Of a stretch of 64,000 bases of DNA, positions 21,351-32,195 are shown in pieces. The notes under the pieces are model-generated. The model ran no database searches. It was not told the origin of the DNA and saw only the letters and a program-made list of their open reading frames with translations. A program made the translations under genes and the position numbers. Each line of letters starts with the position of its first letter. Positions within the stretch are counted from its first letter, which is position 1. Source of the DNA: Entomortierella parvispora (Eukaryota > Mortierellomycota > Mortierellomycetes > Mortierellales > Mortierellaceae); contig OY752142.1 of the NCBI GenBank assembly GCA_963573315.1, positions 3,286,001-3,350,000 of the forward strand, written 5' to 3'.

Positions 21351-22107
21351 CTAGAAGACTGACAGAGAAGAGGGGAGGTGGAGGACGGATTGGGGAGGAA
21401 GGAGGAAGGAGAAAAGGATTCGGATTCGGATTCGCAGCCCTTTTCTTGATCAGAAAACAGGGAGGGAGGAAGAGAAGGAACGAGCGAGCGGAAGGAGAAG
21501 CGGATTTTGATTGCTGCGCCGAAAGTGGGCGAGAGAGGTTGAGGGAGGAGGAGCGAGCGAAGCAGCCGAGTGACTGACTTGGCCGCTTTTTTGTCTTTCT
21601 GGTCTTCTCTCCTTTGTCCAATTGTTTGAAAAGCAGACAAACGCGGGTCTGGTCAGGTCTGTTTTGCTCCTTGGGAGAAGGGAATGTGGGACGAGGAAGA
21701 CAGAAACGGGGAGGGAGCAACGACGATCTCTCACTCTTTCACTCCATGCATTCATTCCATTCATTCATACCTGGAGACGACTGTCGCTGGCCGGGAATTG
21801 GCACTCGGTAATGCTTGGGAATGTAGATCGAGTTCCACGGTGCAAGTGAGGTTGTCGCCGTCGTTGTCGTTGACGCGGTTGTCGCTGTCGTTGCCGCAAG
21901 AGGATCAATTTGATTAGAATCCTCCTCCCGCAAAGAGAACACAAGGCTGGCAGTGCAGTCGGTGTGGCTGAAGCGGGACAACGCGAGCGAGATGACGGGA
22001 CATGTTTGTTGTTGTTGTAGTTGTTGCAGTTCTTGCTCTTTTTGCAGGTTCTGGTGCTGCTGCAGTAAGTCGTCCGGATGCAGTGGCCTGTTGGGGTGTC
22101 GGGTCAT
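18300..22107 (-). CDS. C2H2 zinc-finger transcription factor with conserved N-terminal domain
   Basis: Four exons read leftwards (22107-21771, 20846-20737, 20653-20505, 20421-18300) give about 905 residues. The last exon encodes three C2H2 fingers (CPEPDCDKSFSR...H.....H, CASCNFAFSRRHDRDRH, CIVCEATFVRQDALVRH), then long Ser, Pro, His and Gln-rich stretches typical of fungal activation regions. Splicing adds an N-terminal globular region: WNSIYIPKHYRVPIPG, CDLVLKIFPRICVPSQ, CNKCK, RLFFSAGEIRLTFRICCPPS, FQIEEGYILTFQLHHGKRI. I cannot name this domain; alternating beta-strand pattern and a CxxC pair suggest an Ig-like DNA-binding fold, which is inference. The first intron is 924 bases, long for this window, and carries a GATT microsatellite, so linkage of exon 1 is less certain. 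If the upstream exons belong elsewhere, the zinc-finger protein would start at 20384 (694 residues). Confidence 0.7.
21317..21350 (+). repeat. GATT tetranucleotide microsatellite
   Basis: About eight and a half perfect GATT units. It lies in the 924-base first intron proposed for the zinc-finger gene. Such loci are usually length-variable between strains. Confidence 0.95.
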
Positions 22108-23376
22108 GATGGATGCAATAATGACTATGTTGGCACCAAGGGAACGGTCAGTGTGGAGAAAAGGAGCGCCGAAAGAGACCCCCTGGAGAGTGTTCCAAGC
22201 AAGGTCAATTGCGCCAAGAGAACCGTAGAAAAGGCGATGAAAGTGGGGTTGGGTGTTGCTGTGATGCGTCTGGGCAAAATATCGTTCGTCCAAAGGATCC
22301 TCTCCAAGGAGAGAGACGTCTCTTCGGGATGGGCAGACACCATCAACCAGCAGGGGCGTGGGACGACACAAGTCAGAGACGGGGGTACAAAGCAGGACCT
22401 TGTCAGGGAAAAAGGGAGGCGCGCGGGAAGAAAAAAAGCGATCTTTTTTGAAGCACGCACAACAAGTTGGGATTGGGCGAAAGAAAATGTTACCGGACGA
22501 GGGGTGGGGGACACACAGACGATGAAGAAGGGAAAACAACAGCGCGGAAAGGAAGAGAGGGATAGGGGACTTGAGGCTGCTGGGCTTATACCATCAACAG
22601 AAGGCTGATGTTTGATACAGGAAGACAGAAAGCAGGGCCGCCCAAGATGACAATGAAAAAGCCGAGTCTGACCCTGAACAGAAAAAGGGCACCACAGCTC
22701 TCGCATGGCTGTGAAAGCAGTGGTGAGTGTACCCAAAGGAAAAGATGAACTCGGCTGTAGCATTTCAGGTCTGTGTGCTGTCTATCCGTTCTCTTGGCAA
22801 CAGGTCACCCATGGTTGACTGAGCAGAGAAGAAGGCTGGGCGCCAGAGAGCCTGTTTCCCGAGACTGGCAACGAAATCACAATGATGGCAACCCAAGAGA
22901 GATCAGGGGAAGGGATGGAGAAGACAACAACTTACGGGCTGATTTGCTGCCTGGAGATCAATGAGCTTCGAACAAGATGCGCTAAATGGAAGTTGAAATC
23001 AAAGATGGGGCTGCAATCAAAAGAGATCCGACATTAGAGTCAAAAAAAGACAAAGTGAGAAGCCTGAATCTCTCGAGTTTGGGCGAAGGGGTAGGAGGAT
23101 TGGGCTGAGCCAGAGAGCCGGGTACAGGAATGAGCTGGAATAAAACTAACTTTGAATAAATAATAATTTACTGTACAAAAAAGTTGGGCCTTTATTGGTG
23201 GCAAGAGGAATGTGTTCACGTCGAACGAGGGTGATTGCTTCTTCGCATCAGCAAGGTATCATGATGTGTTTAGGGCCAGTGACAGACGTCGACGTTGGTG
23301 CCTGCGGCCCATGGGATGTGCTTCATAGAACCACACCTTTACCCATCGAAATATATATAACAAACAGAGAGCTCCT
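22108..23376. other. Spacer upstream of the zinc-finger gene
   Basis: This 1269-base region should carry the zinc-finger gene promoter and the 3' side of the YdcZ-type gene. Open frames here lack recognisable domains. It is purine-rich on the plus strand in parts (22380-22600). I see no further gene. Confidence 0.5.
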
Positions 23377-23926
23377 CTAGAACTTGGCGATGACACCGAC
23401 ACAGCCGATCAGGCCGACGCTGGCAAGACCACGCCAAAGAGTATATTGGCGGTGAGGGATGCCAAACAATGAGAAGTGATCAATGATGCATGAGAACACC
23501 AGTTGGGCGCACACAATAATGGCAGTTGTTGTACCAGCACCGAGCTTTGGGATCACAAGGATCGTAATAATAACAAAAATCGCTCCAATCACACCTCCGG
23601 TCCACGACCACCAAGGTGCCTTGGCAATCATGATGGCGAGATTCGTTGGTGGGCGACCTTTGACCTCGATCAGGAAGTAGATACAAGAAGCGACAGCGCC
23701 TACAAGAATTGAATACAAAGAGTTAGCCTCCGAGGCAATGTCGCCACACTCACAATTGCACCCATTGACTTCTAAAGCACCTACCAAGTGCAAAGACAAT
23801 AGTGGAGGAGAGACCTTGACCAGTGTACTGGCCGAGCTTGGAATTGACTGGTCCCTGGGAGGCCGTGGCAATTCCTCCGACCAGGCAGAGGAAAGCGCAA
23901 AAGATGACACTGTCGAGGATAGACAT
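23377..23926 (-). CDS. YdcZ-type (DUF606) DMT-superfamily membrane protein
   Basis: Two exons read leftwards (23926-23785, 23699-23377) give 154 residues, the usual length of this family. Five hydrophobic segments are visible: SVIFCAFLCLVGGIATASQG, GLSSTIVFALGGAVASCIYF, WWSWTGGVIGAIFVIITILV, GAGTTTAIIVCAQLVFSCII and GLASVGLIGCVGVIAKF. The pattern GPVNSKLGQ and FALGG..A is that of PF04657 half-size drug/metabolite-transporter proteins, which probably act as dimers; substrates are unknown. The start was placed at the ATG directly before the first membrane span; an in-frame ATG further up would add about 40 polar residues. Splice junction G|GC restores LGGAVAS without loss. Confidence 0.86.
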
Positions 23927-26329
23927 TTTTTTAGGCTTGATGGATCGAACGGACGACTGTCTGGAGATGACTGTGACTGAGGAGAGCTCGGTGATGTGCG
24001 ATTCGTTGTTATGGATCATAAAGGGTTGACTTGAATGCTTTTGCAAAAGGACCGGGTACTTTCAAATGGAAATTGAAAATAGCAGTATGCTCGTAAGGAG
24101 AGGAAAGAAGGAGAGAGAAGAGGCTGGAAGGTGGCAGCTCTAGGCGATGATGGATCGACTGGCAAAAAGAGGGTATAAGAATGCCACGAGCGCGAGGGTA
24201 GACGAGTCGAGAATCGGAGATGAATAAAGACGAGAGCGTGGGGCGAAGATAGAGAGCGTGTCGAGACAAAGAGATGAAGGAGAGACTGAGGGGTGAAGTA
24301 TGAAGAGGAGGTACAAGACAGGAAACAGGAACCAAGAAAGGGGGATAGAGGTGTCGGGGTCCGGGTATTTATATTGAAGAGGAAGCTGATCCAGGGCAGG
24401 GTGCAATTGGCCCTTTTGCTTTGTTTGAGGTGTGAAGGGATAGTGTCCGTTGGTTGGACGCAGTGACAGATGGCTGATCTGGTTGGTGAAGTGGTCGCAG
24501 ACATGGTCCACTTGGAGAAGAATAATGGGAGGAAAAATAACTTTCCACGGGCACTACGTATTCTGTCCACTTGCGGCGCAATTGAATCACTCCTTTGTCT
24601 GCCTCAAACAGAGTTGACTCCCGGAGGAATCATAGGCCACCTCCCTTCAAGGTTCAGCCAAGCAGGCCCTTTCCGCCATGCTGTATCGTAACAACGGAGA
24701 GTTTGTTCGCTTGACTTTGGCTTTGAACACACGCGCGTTCCTTGTCAAAAAACACGGGCAGATTGCAACCTTGTTCTGTTTCTTTCTGGTCCATCTCCCT
24801 TGATGTGTTGGTGTTTGTTGTTGGCTGTCAATGGTTCGACCGTTCCAATGTCAACAAGAGCAAGTGTTGTCAACACTGTGCGGCGATGATCTTGCCCTAA
24901 AGAATGGTGTCCTTGCGACGATTTGTGCGGCAGTTCTTCTGTCTGCGAAACTGATACTAGCTGCATGACGACCTGCAAGGGACCCTTTCTCTGCAGTGTG
25001 AAGGGTACCAGTCTCGAACCTGATCGAGACCATGTCAGGGGAACGATTCTCCCCACAGGGCGGGAGCGATGCGGAGTAGGAGAGGAAAAAAGCGGGGAAG
25101 ATCCACTTTTTTAATAAGTTCTTGTCATTGGGCTGCGTTAATCTTATTCCCACAGTTCAGGAACGTAATCAAGAGTCGGCCGACCATTCACATCCTCTGT
25201 CATCAGGCAGCCGTCATCAGGCAGCCATCATCACATCATCGTCACTGCTCGTCAATCCGGATAGGGCCTAGCTACTGCACCGTGATCAGATAGATCGTGC
25301 ACCGGTCGGTTGGATCTTGGATCCGCATGTACCTGAAATTCCAGCTATAAAAAAAAGAAGATGAACGTCCACTTGTTTCACAGACCAGAACTAAAAGACG
25401 GGCACCAGCGACTTCTACTTTGTTGTAACTTCATATCCTGTTCGATAGATCGTTCTTCCCCACCTTTCCGATCCCGCCCACAAGTGTGATCACTTGATAT
25501 GTACATCTATAGGAAAACACGGGGAGACTGCTCTTGTGAGCAACGCAGAGCATGCTGTTAAAGATGAACCCTCCTTTCAGTCTCTGCAAGGCTAGACTAA
25601 CGCCGCCATGCAAGCCAAGGTCGACAATGTGCTTGAATCGTTGCCCAATTGCTCTCGATCATTCTCTACTCCCCCGTTTTTTTCTTGACAGCTCCCCCGC
25701 TTTTGGTTTTCCCAAATGGAGGAATTCTCTTCATTACAGTATTACCGAACTCACTGCCTGAGGGGCACTGTAACGGTGCCATCCTTGACTGTGGAGATAT
25801 GAGGGCGAATTCCTACCCCGCCGTTCATGACCGCGTGATTTAAACATGGTCGATCTATAGTCCGACTGGAGGAAGTAGGAACACAACGAGACCCTGACTC
25901 TCAAGATTTATTGCATGGGACTGAAGCTCTGGCAATTCAGTTGGCGCAATCCTTCTTGGAACTTTGAACATGTCCGCAGGGCGGGGAATGCCCTATTTCA
26001 GCGCTGGAGGGTGTTACACAGGTAGCGCAAGCGGGCGACAGTACAGCACGAGCACAACCTTCAGTGATTTTCAGTCGAAGATTGCTAATGGTAATAAACA
26101 TTGGGGTAAAGACTAGCAGGAAGTCTTCATTCGCGTTTGCTCCACCAGAGAAAGGAATCTAGGTAGCTCGTTAGCAACGCCCTTCGCAAGGCGCGCAACC
26201 CCTGGACTTCGTCATCACCTTCAATCCAAGCTTTTGCCACCTCCTGTCCAAGCATTTGCCACCAAAAAGCACTGCCGCACAGCACACCATCGAACCGTCG
26301 TCCCCATGTCAGTGCATCTACATCAACTT
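23927..26329. other. Gene-poor region of about 2.4 kb
   Basis: After the YdcZ-type promoter (about 23927-24600) no conserved exon could be found on either strand. The section 25150-25250 has short CATCA-rich direct repeats. Open frames are short and lack protein character. Together with the decayed gene that follows, it is the least constrained part of the window. Confidence 0.5.
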
Positions 26330-27816
26330 CGTCTCGTTCACTCCGCTCCATCGTCAGATGTCGCCCAGAAACCCGCTCAAGATTCCCGAGATCCTGACCC
26401 TAGTTGGAATCCAGGTCACACTGTTCGAATGTCGACCCCACTCTCTTGAGGGGGCTTTTCTTCCGCCCGAAAGATCTCCTCTCTTGCTGCTTGGTCTCGT
26501 CTTTCTGGCGCGAGACACTCTTACGAGTCTTGTAGCGCTGCTATAGCGAAGAGGCCATGTCCTGGGCCCACATTCTGTCCTAGGCAAGTACTCCCAATAC
26601 TTTGTATACCACCAAGATGCCATGGTGACCTCCAGGATTCGCTCCAAGACCGTGCTTCCTTGCGAAAACTCGAGGGCTATGACCCTTCATGTTCCTAGGC
26701 TCAACAATCAACGAGAGTCTTGGCAATCTTCAATCTCCCCCTTTAGTCTTGTCGATTCAAATCCAGGACTTACAAGTCTGATTGTCTTTGTCGATTTTCG
26801 TGTATCAGCGACTCTGACGGACCTCCATATCTCCCATTGCTCAAACCTCTCCAAGATGCGGTTGCACAACTTTCGAACCCATCATGGTGACTTTGGTCGC
26901 TTGTTTGTACCCGACGACTAACTGATTTGTGTTTGGTGAACATCTAAGGCCGATATGACCCGTCATTCCTGACAACAGCTTCCTTCCCCAATGTGGTACA
27001 GTTGTATATTACCATCGACAGTGGGATAAAGCCTGGATTGGAAGAACTTGTGGCATTCTGCCCCTGCCTTGAGTCATTGGTTGTCGGGGTCTACAATCGA
27101 AGCAGGCTGGATCGATTGACGACCCTCCTTTGGGAGAATCGGGTTCGCTGCATCTACCGTCAAGCTGGATACAGGATAACAAGATTGACGAGGACAACAA
27201 TGATCCTAACAACGACAATACCAATTCCGCACCAGAGGACTATGGCGTTGCAGAACTCATTCAAAGCTGCGATGGGCTTCGCGAATTAACAATTGTAATC
27301 AGCAGCGTCGGGATCGCTCAGGCGGTTGTTAGACATCACCTCGTAACACTCGAGCAGTTTACCGTCTCCATCGCTGCCACAGAGGAAGAAGTGGACGATT
27401 ACAATGAAGAGGAGCACTACCGTGAACAGGCAAGAGCTGGTCCACAGCAGGCCATGTTTCTGATGGATTTGTTAACCTGCCCTGCTTCCCCCGACTGAAA
27501 ATTCTAAAGTTTTGGGACTCCAAGAACAGCGGCAGGCATGATTGCACTATTCACATCTCAGCCTTGGGAAAGCAACTCGCTCGAGTCTTTGCATCTGACC
27601 GAAGCTTTTGGCTCTGCCCCTGCGCAGAGATCTTTCAAAGTCGATGAGAACCACTTGTGGGAAGTGCGGGAAAGAGAAACACGACTTCACAGGACTGACG
27701 ATCCTCTAGAGGCAACCCTCTTGGCCCAATTGTTCCACCGCGTCTCGTTAACTAGCTGTGCACCTCGCTTGAAAGAGATCCTTCTGGGTTCTGCTCGCTA
27801 TATCAAAACACAATAA
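26330..27816 (+). pseudogene. Decayed F-box/leucine-rich-repeat gene
   Basis: Fragments of an F-box/LRR protein occur in order on the plus strand but in changing frames. NPLKIPEILTLVG (near 26368-26410) is an F-box helix as in the large F-box families of Mortierella-type fungi; DLLSCCLVSSFWRETL follows in another frame and meets stop codons near 26535 and 26570. Further parts are LTSLIVFVDF, ATLTDLHISHCSNLSKM, then SFPNVVQLYITIDSG and LEELVAFCPCLESLVVGVY in a second frame, AELIQSCDGLRELTIVIS in a third, and LPCFPRLKILKFWDS again shifted. No set of GT-AG introns restores one frame that I can find. F-box proteins recruit substrates to SCF ubiquitin ligases; this copy is probably dead. Sequencing errors could cause some but hardly all of the shifts. 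Confidence 0.7.
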
Positions 27817-27935
27817 ACGAAACCCATTTGCTCCCTCCATAGCCCACTTCAATGTTCTTTCGGAAAACTTTTATTTTGAGCAATAGATGCTCTGGTCCGT
27901 CTTTGGAGGTATTCCTAACGCTGAATTGGTGCTCT

Positions 27936-29149
27936 TCATGATGAGGTGGTCGCACTGGGGTCCTGCCACCCATCCAACCGTTGCAACAAGTACTCGACTT
28001 CAACCTCCTTGGTCAAGGGGATCACGAAGCGCTCATAGAGATCCACAACGACATCCGCAGGGATCTTTTGATGAGTGGGCGTCAAGCCCTCATCTTCCAG
28101 AATAATATCGCCCTTCTCCGTGATATCATGGCCATAGATCATAGCCTTGCGTCTCAAACGCCTCAATAAGGCCGCCTCCACAGTCCTGTTGGTGAGAAGC
28201 TCCATGATACCGTCGCGGTCCTTGGCACGGATCAATTGAATATAGGTTTGCTGTTGCGCGGGATCCTGGAACTTTGATTCTGCAATGAATTTGCCTAGAA
28301 GTGCCAATTGAACGAGGAAAAAATAATCAGTAAGAGAATTGATGTGGATCACCGAGTATTTCCTTCTGATGCCCTCTGCCGTTGATAGTACCGTAGTGAA
28401 TACGCTTGCTCAAGGCTTGAAGACATTCGACATCTCGGGTAGCAGAAGATCCATAGTTGAGGTCGTCTCCAGAAGCGCAGATCTTTGGGACAATGTCCTG
28501 CAAGTATCTATCCATGATGTCATTGTTCACGTTGATGTGGTTTGGATGCAGGGTGGGTGGGAAATCCAAAGAGGGAAGAATGGGCGCAGGCAATGGCGAG
28601 GTGAACGGGTATTCGTCTGGCGAGGTGTATCGACGCACGCGGGCTAGAGAATGAGAGAGAGAGTCAGTTTCTTCCTGGTCATATCTAGTTCTTTACTATC
28701 GACGAATCGAGCAACGGAAACATACAGTGAACTTTCTCCATCTCGTGCAAAAAGTATCCGAGGAACGATCCTTTGTATCCATCATCGTACTCGTACACGC
28801 CGGGCAGGTAAGTGCAGTCATTGAGCGCAAACTGAGCACGTTCGATGAGGGCTAATGATCGGAGGGTACACTGTGAGTAAGAGCTGTTCCTGTGAACAAA
28901 GGGACATGTCAGGCATGTCGAAGTAGACAGGGATCAGTTTCCATTACCGAAAATGATGGTGTCCTCGAGGCGAATGAGCACATCACGGAGCTGCGGGATG
29001 GATGAAATGAGATGATCATCGAGCGATTAGCACGAGACAGAAAATAAAGATAAAAAAATCTCCGGTTGGGCGAAGCGTGTGCGAGTGAGGCAGGAGTGGC
29101 CAGTTACCCTGGCGAGACTGAGGGCGTTGTCCTTTTCGAGCAAGTTCAT
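27936..29149 (-). CDS. ARO7: Chorismate mutase
   Basis: Five exons read leftwards (29149-29108, 28990-28948, 28851-28726, 28643-28392, 28294-27936) give 273 residues (yeast Aro7 has 256). The enzyme converts chorismate to prephenate, the first step to phenylalanine and tyrosine. It is the all-helical AroQ type: LRDVLIRLEDTIIFALIERA, YKGSFLGYFLHEMEK, RVRRYTSPDEYPF, NYGSSATRDVECLQALSKRI, FIAESKF and FVIPLTKEVEVEYLLQRL. The arginine pair (RVRR) and the GS of GSSATRD, which in yeast line the tyrosine/tryptophan effector site, are present; catalytic Thr and Glu of LTKEVEVEYLL are present. In a gap-free alignment the yeast switch residue Thr226 corresponds to Pro (KIPADVVVDLY). All junctions keep frame. 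Confidence 0.95.
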
Positions 29150-29640
29150 GGTGTGGCTGTAGGTGTGAATGAGTGGAGAGATGTGCTATGATGCGATGTA
29201 TGAGGAGGAAGCAAAGAAGAAGGAAGACGGAAAAGACAAACAGCAAACAGGATAAAGACACTCAGCCAGACCGCGAAACATCGACTGAGTCATCGCCTCA
29301 TTTTTTTCTGGCTGACTCTTGCCATGCCCGAAATTTTGCCTGGGCGGAGCGCGTTCAACTGAACGAGATACAGGTCCCAAGAGATATCTCTCTCCTCCTT
29401 CCCGTTTCCCCTGCGATTTTGCCCTCCTACAGTCCTACTCTCGTGATGCGTTAGCGGCCCAAACGACGTGCCCCTTTGAGCTTCGATGCAGGAGCAATTG
29501 CTCGAGCCTGGCCTGGTTCATTCCCTCACGACGTTGCTGATTCCGACTTGGGCCAGCTTTGCTCGACATGTTCATGAACCCTGTGAATTTGTCCAACCCT
29601 TCCCTACTCTCTTCCCACCGAACCCCATTCTTTATTCACA
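29150..29640. other. Divergent spacer between chorismate mutase and beta-helix protein
   Basis: A 491-base region that must hold both promoters. It is AG-rich near chorismate mutase (29195-29260 on the plus strand) and CT-rich near the beta-helix gene. No exon recognised. Confidence 0.5.
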
Positions 29641-32121
29641 ATGCCGACCCGTCAGCGACAGATGGCGTTAATCTCCCTGGCAGCTCTCCTCTGTCTCTCT
29701 AGTTCTACACTAGGAGGGACTTACTCAAACCAACATGGTACAGCAGCCACCGATGTCACTCTCTTCTAGCAAAACAAAAACACTCAATGTCGTCCTGTCG
29801 TGTTTATTCAGTTCATTGCCCCATTGCTTCTTTTCTTCGCGCTTTGATAGCTATCGCCGCCGACCGAACTTATCGCAATCAAATACCTGTCCAAGCACTT
29901 CCTTATCTCCCTCCGCCCACCGACTTTCCGCCAGATAAATGGGGAAACCGCATCCCGGACTTTAGTCAAGTGTAACTAAGAGATGGTAGCTATGTACTAG
30001 AACGAGTGTTTTAAGACTGACCACTGTTTTCGTTGTAAAAACTGTTATATGCAGTGGCTATAGAAGCGGTCATGTTCCATTGCCCATCGTACCTGTCCTC
30101 ATTACTCTCCAGCCCTCTGTCGATCCACGGATCAACGATCGCGCAAGGATCCAACGTGCCATCGACTGGGTGGGTTCTCAGCCTTTGAACCCCCTCGTAC
30201 TCCGGGATGGCAAGACCGTGATCAAAACAAGAGGAGCTGTTCTCCTGCAAGCTGGTATCTACCGTATCCAAGGGGCTCTGATCCTTAAGGAATCTGGCGT
30301 GGTCCTCCGTGGTGAAGGCAATGGTCCTGACGGCACAGTTCTGATGGCGGCGGGTCAGTTCAAACACGACTTCATTATCCTGAATGGAGTTTTGGATCCA
30401 AATTTTCAGGGCACTTCTGAGTATTTGGAATGGTATGGTGGAAGCCAAGTGTTGTCGCCCAAAGATCCTTACGTGATCCAAGATATGGATACAACTCCAC
30501 TACAGGACGTATACGTCCCTACGGGAACAACACGCTTACCTGTTAAGGACGTGGGAAACTTTAAGGTAGGGGGGGAAGTTGTAGTGGAAAGAGAAGGAAC
30601 CCAAGCATGGGTCGCGCAGATTGGAACGAACCACATAAAGCCGAGACCCCAAGATCCAGATAGGACATACAACTGGGATCCCAGGCAATTTGCACTACGA
30701 TACGTCCGCACGATATTGGCGATTGAAAAGACGACGCCTCAGACGGTAGTGGCGTCTGAGAACTACGTTGAGCAAGTTGTAGAAATGGGCGGCGAAAAAA
30801 GGGACGGAAAGAAGGAAATGGTGGGGTCCCCACCGCAGGCTATAATCCGTTACGTTGCCAACACAAACAGGACAGGGAAAGCACCGTCAAATCCCGCATA
30901 TGAACCAGATGAAGGACCTCCAGGCGGGATTGCAGGTTACTTGACAATCGACATCCCAACCGTTATGAGCATGGATCCAAAATTTGGTCCAGGGATCGTA
31001 TACAATTTCAAACGCGAAACTCCTATCCCAAGTGACGTTGGTGTTGAGAACCTCGCTCTTTGGTCCGAATATGATCCCAACAACACCGAGGACGAGCGCC
31101 ACGGCTGGTATGCTGTCTTGATTGACAATTGCGAACACTGCTGGGCTGCCGACATCAAGACACGAAACTTTGTTTCTGGTATCAAAGCTGCCTCTGGATC
31201 CAAGCACGTTACAATCCAGGACTGTGAAGTTAACGATCCAATCTCATTGCGATCTGAAGGAGGAAGAAGATACATGTTCATGCTCCAGGGACAGATGGGA
31301 CTTGTCAAGCGGTGTTTCTCGAGCGACGCGCGACACGACTTTATCACAGGAGCCAAAACCCCAGGCCCCAATGTTTTTGTTGACTCTGAAGGAATTCGAG
31401 CCGACAATGATGCTGGACCTCACGGTACGAGACTCTTTCCCTGTAGTGGCTCCTTGCCTGTAACCACATGTTTTGTGAACAGAATCCTGACTTTTTTTTT
31501 TTTTTTTTTTTTTAAATTCTTTCGACAGATCGATGGACGACCGGCACGCTTTACGACAACATCCGTAGTCAGCAACTAAATGTCCGTAATCGAGGCTGGA
31601 TGGGATCTGGTCAAGGGTGGGCAGGAGCTTTTCAAGTAGTTTTTCACTGTTCAGCTGACACTCCCGCCGAATTTCAGTCCCCTCCAGGAAGTACCAACTG
31701 GGTGATAGAGTATGAGGGTCGTCTCGGTGCCCAAAACATTGAATTTGAAGGAGAAGAAGCCACCTTTTTAGAGCCCGAGCTTCAAGACAAAGGGCGAATC
31801 CCCAGATCGTTGTACTGGTCCCAACTGGTAGCGCGAATGGGCGGTAGCGATGCTGATGCAAGGATGGTCGAGAATCTGGTCGGTGTCGGAGGCAAGAATG
31901 TGTATCCATCTCGTTTGCCGTCTCGCTACATCACTGCAGATGAAATAGAGACTATGGATGAAGACATGGGCCCCGCTGAAAACAATTACGATGAAAATGA
32001 GGACACCTACTCTGACAAAATCAACAAGCAGAACGAAAAGGAGGGATTTAACGACGAGTATGAGGACATGTTCAAAGGTCTTGTGGATATGGAGGCCTTC
32101 AATGTCGAAGAGCAAGAGTGA
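29641..32121 (+). CDS. Secreted right-handed beta-helix protein (pectate-lyase superfamily)
   Basis: Four exons (29641-29737, 29851-29971, 30055-31424, 31529-32121) give 726 residues. An N-terminal signal peptide is clear (MALISLAALLCLSS, cut likely near residue 28). Motifs include WGNRIPDFSQVGYRSGH, IQRAIDWV, GAVLLQAGIYRIQGALIL, ESGVVLRGEGNGPDGT, then a beta-helix region with GVENLALWSEYD, CWAADIKTRNFVSGIKA and KHVTIQDCEVNDP. This matches the parallel beta-helix fold of pectate-lyase-3-type proteins; many relatives act on acidic polysaccharides. The active-site residues cannot be named, so the substrate is open. The last about 60 residues are strongly acidic with no helix pattern. The third intron ends after a 22-T tract. 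The gene converges on the low-complexity gene 75 bases away. Confidence 0.82.
31492..31513 (+). repeat. Poly-T tract (22 T) in an intron
   Basis: A run of 22 T lies in the last intron of the beta-helix gene, about 15 bases before its CAG acceptor, where it would serve as an extreme polypyrimidine tract. Confidence 0.9.
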
Positions 32122-32195
32122 TATTGCACAGGTTCTGTTTATTGTAGTTTCAGTTTCATTTTTTCTATACACGGTGGCAATAAAACAGTTGACCG

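Noticed and set aside
21133-21720. Open frame on the minus strand with SINQSINQ-type repeats
   Set aside because: It is the translation of the GATT microsatellite and flanking CT-rich intron sequence.
22125-22763. Open frame of about 210 codons on the minus strand upstream of the zinc-finger gene
   Set aside because: Composition is low-complexity and no family or splice link is evident; probably promoter sequence.
24016-24590. Minus-strand open frames of up to 184 codons upstream of the YdcZ-type gene
   Set aside because: Rich in Ser/Pro/Leu from CT-rich DNA, in several overlapping frames; more likely promoter and leader.
24995-25035. GGTTCGAGACTGG on the minus strand, similar to a tRNA B box
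   Set aside because: The last B-box bases do not fit and no A box or cloverleaf could be drawn around it.
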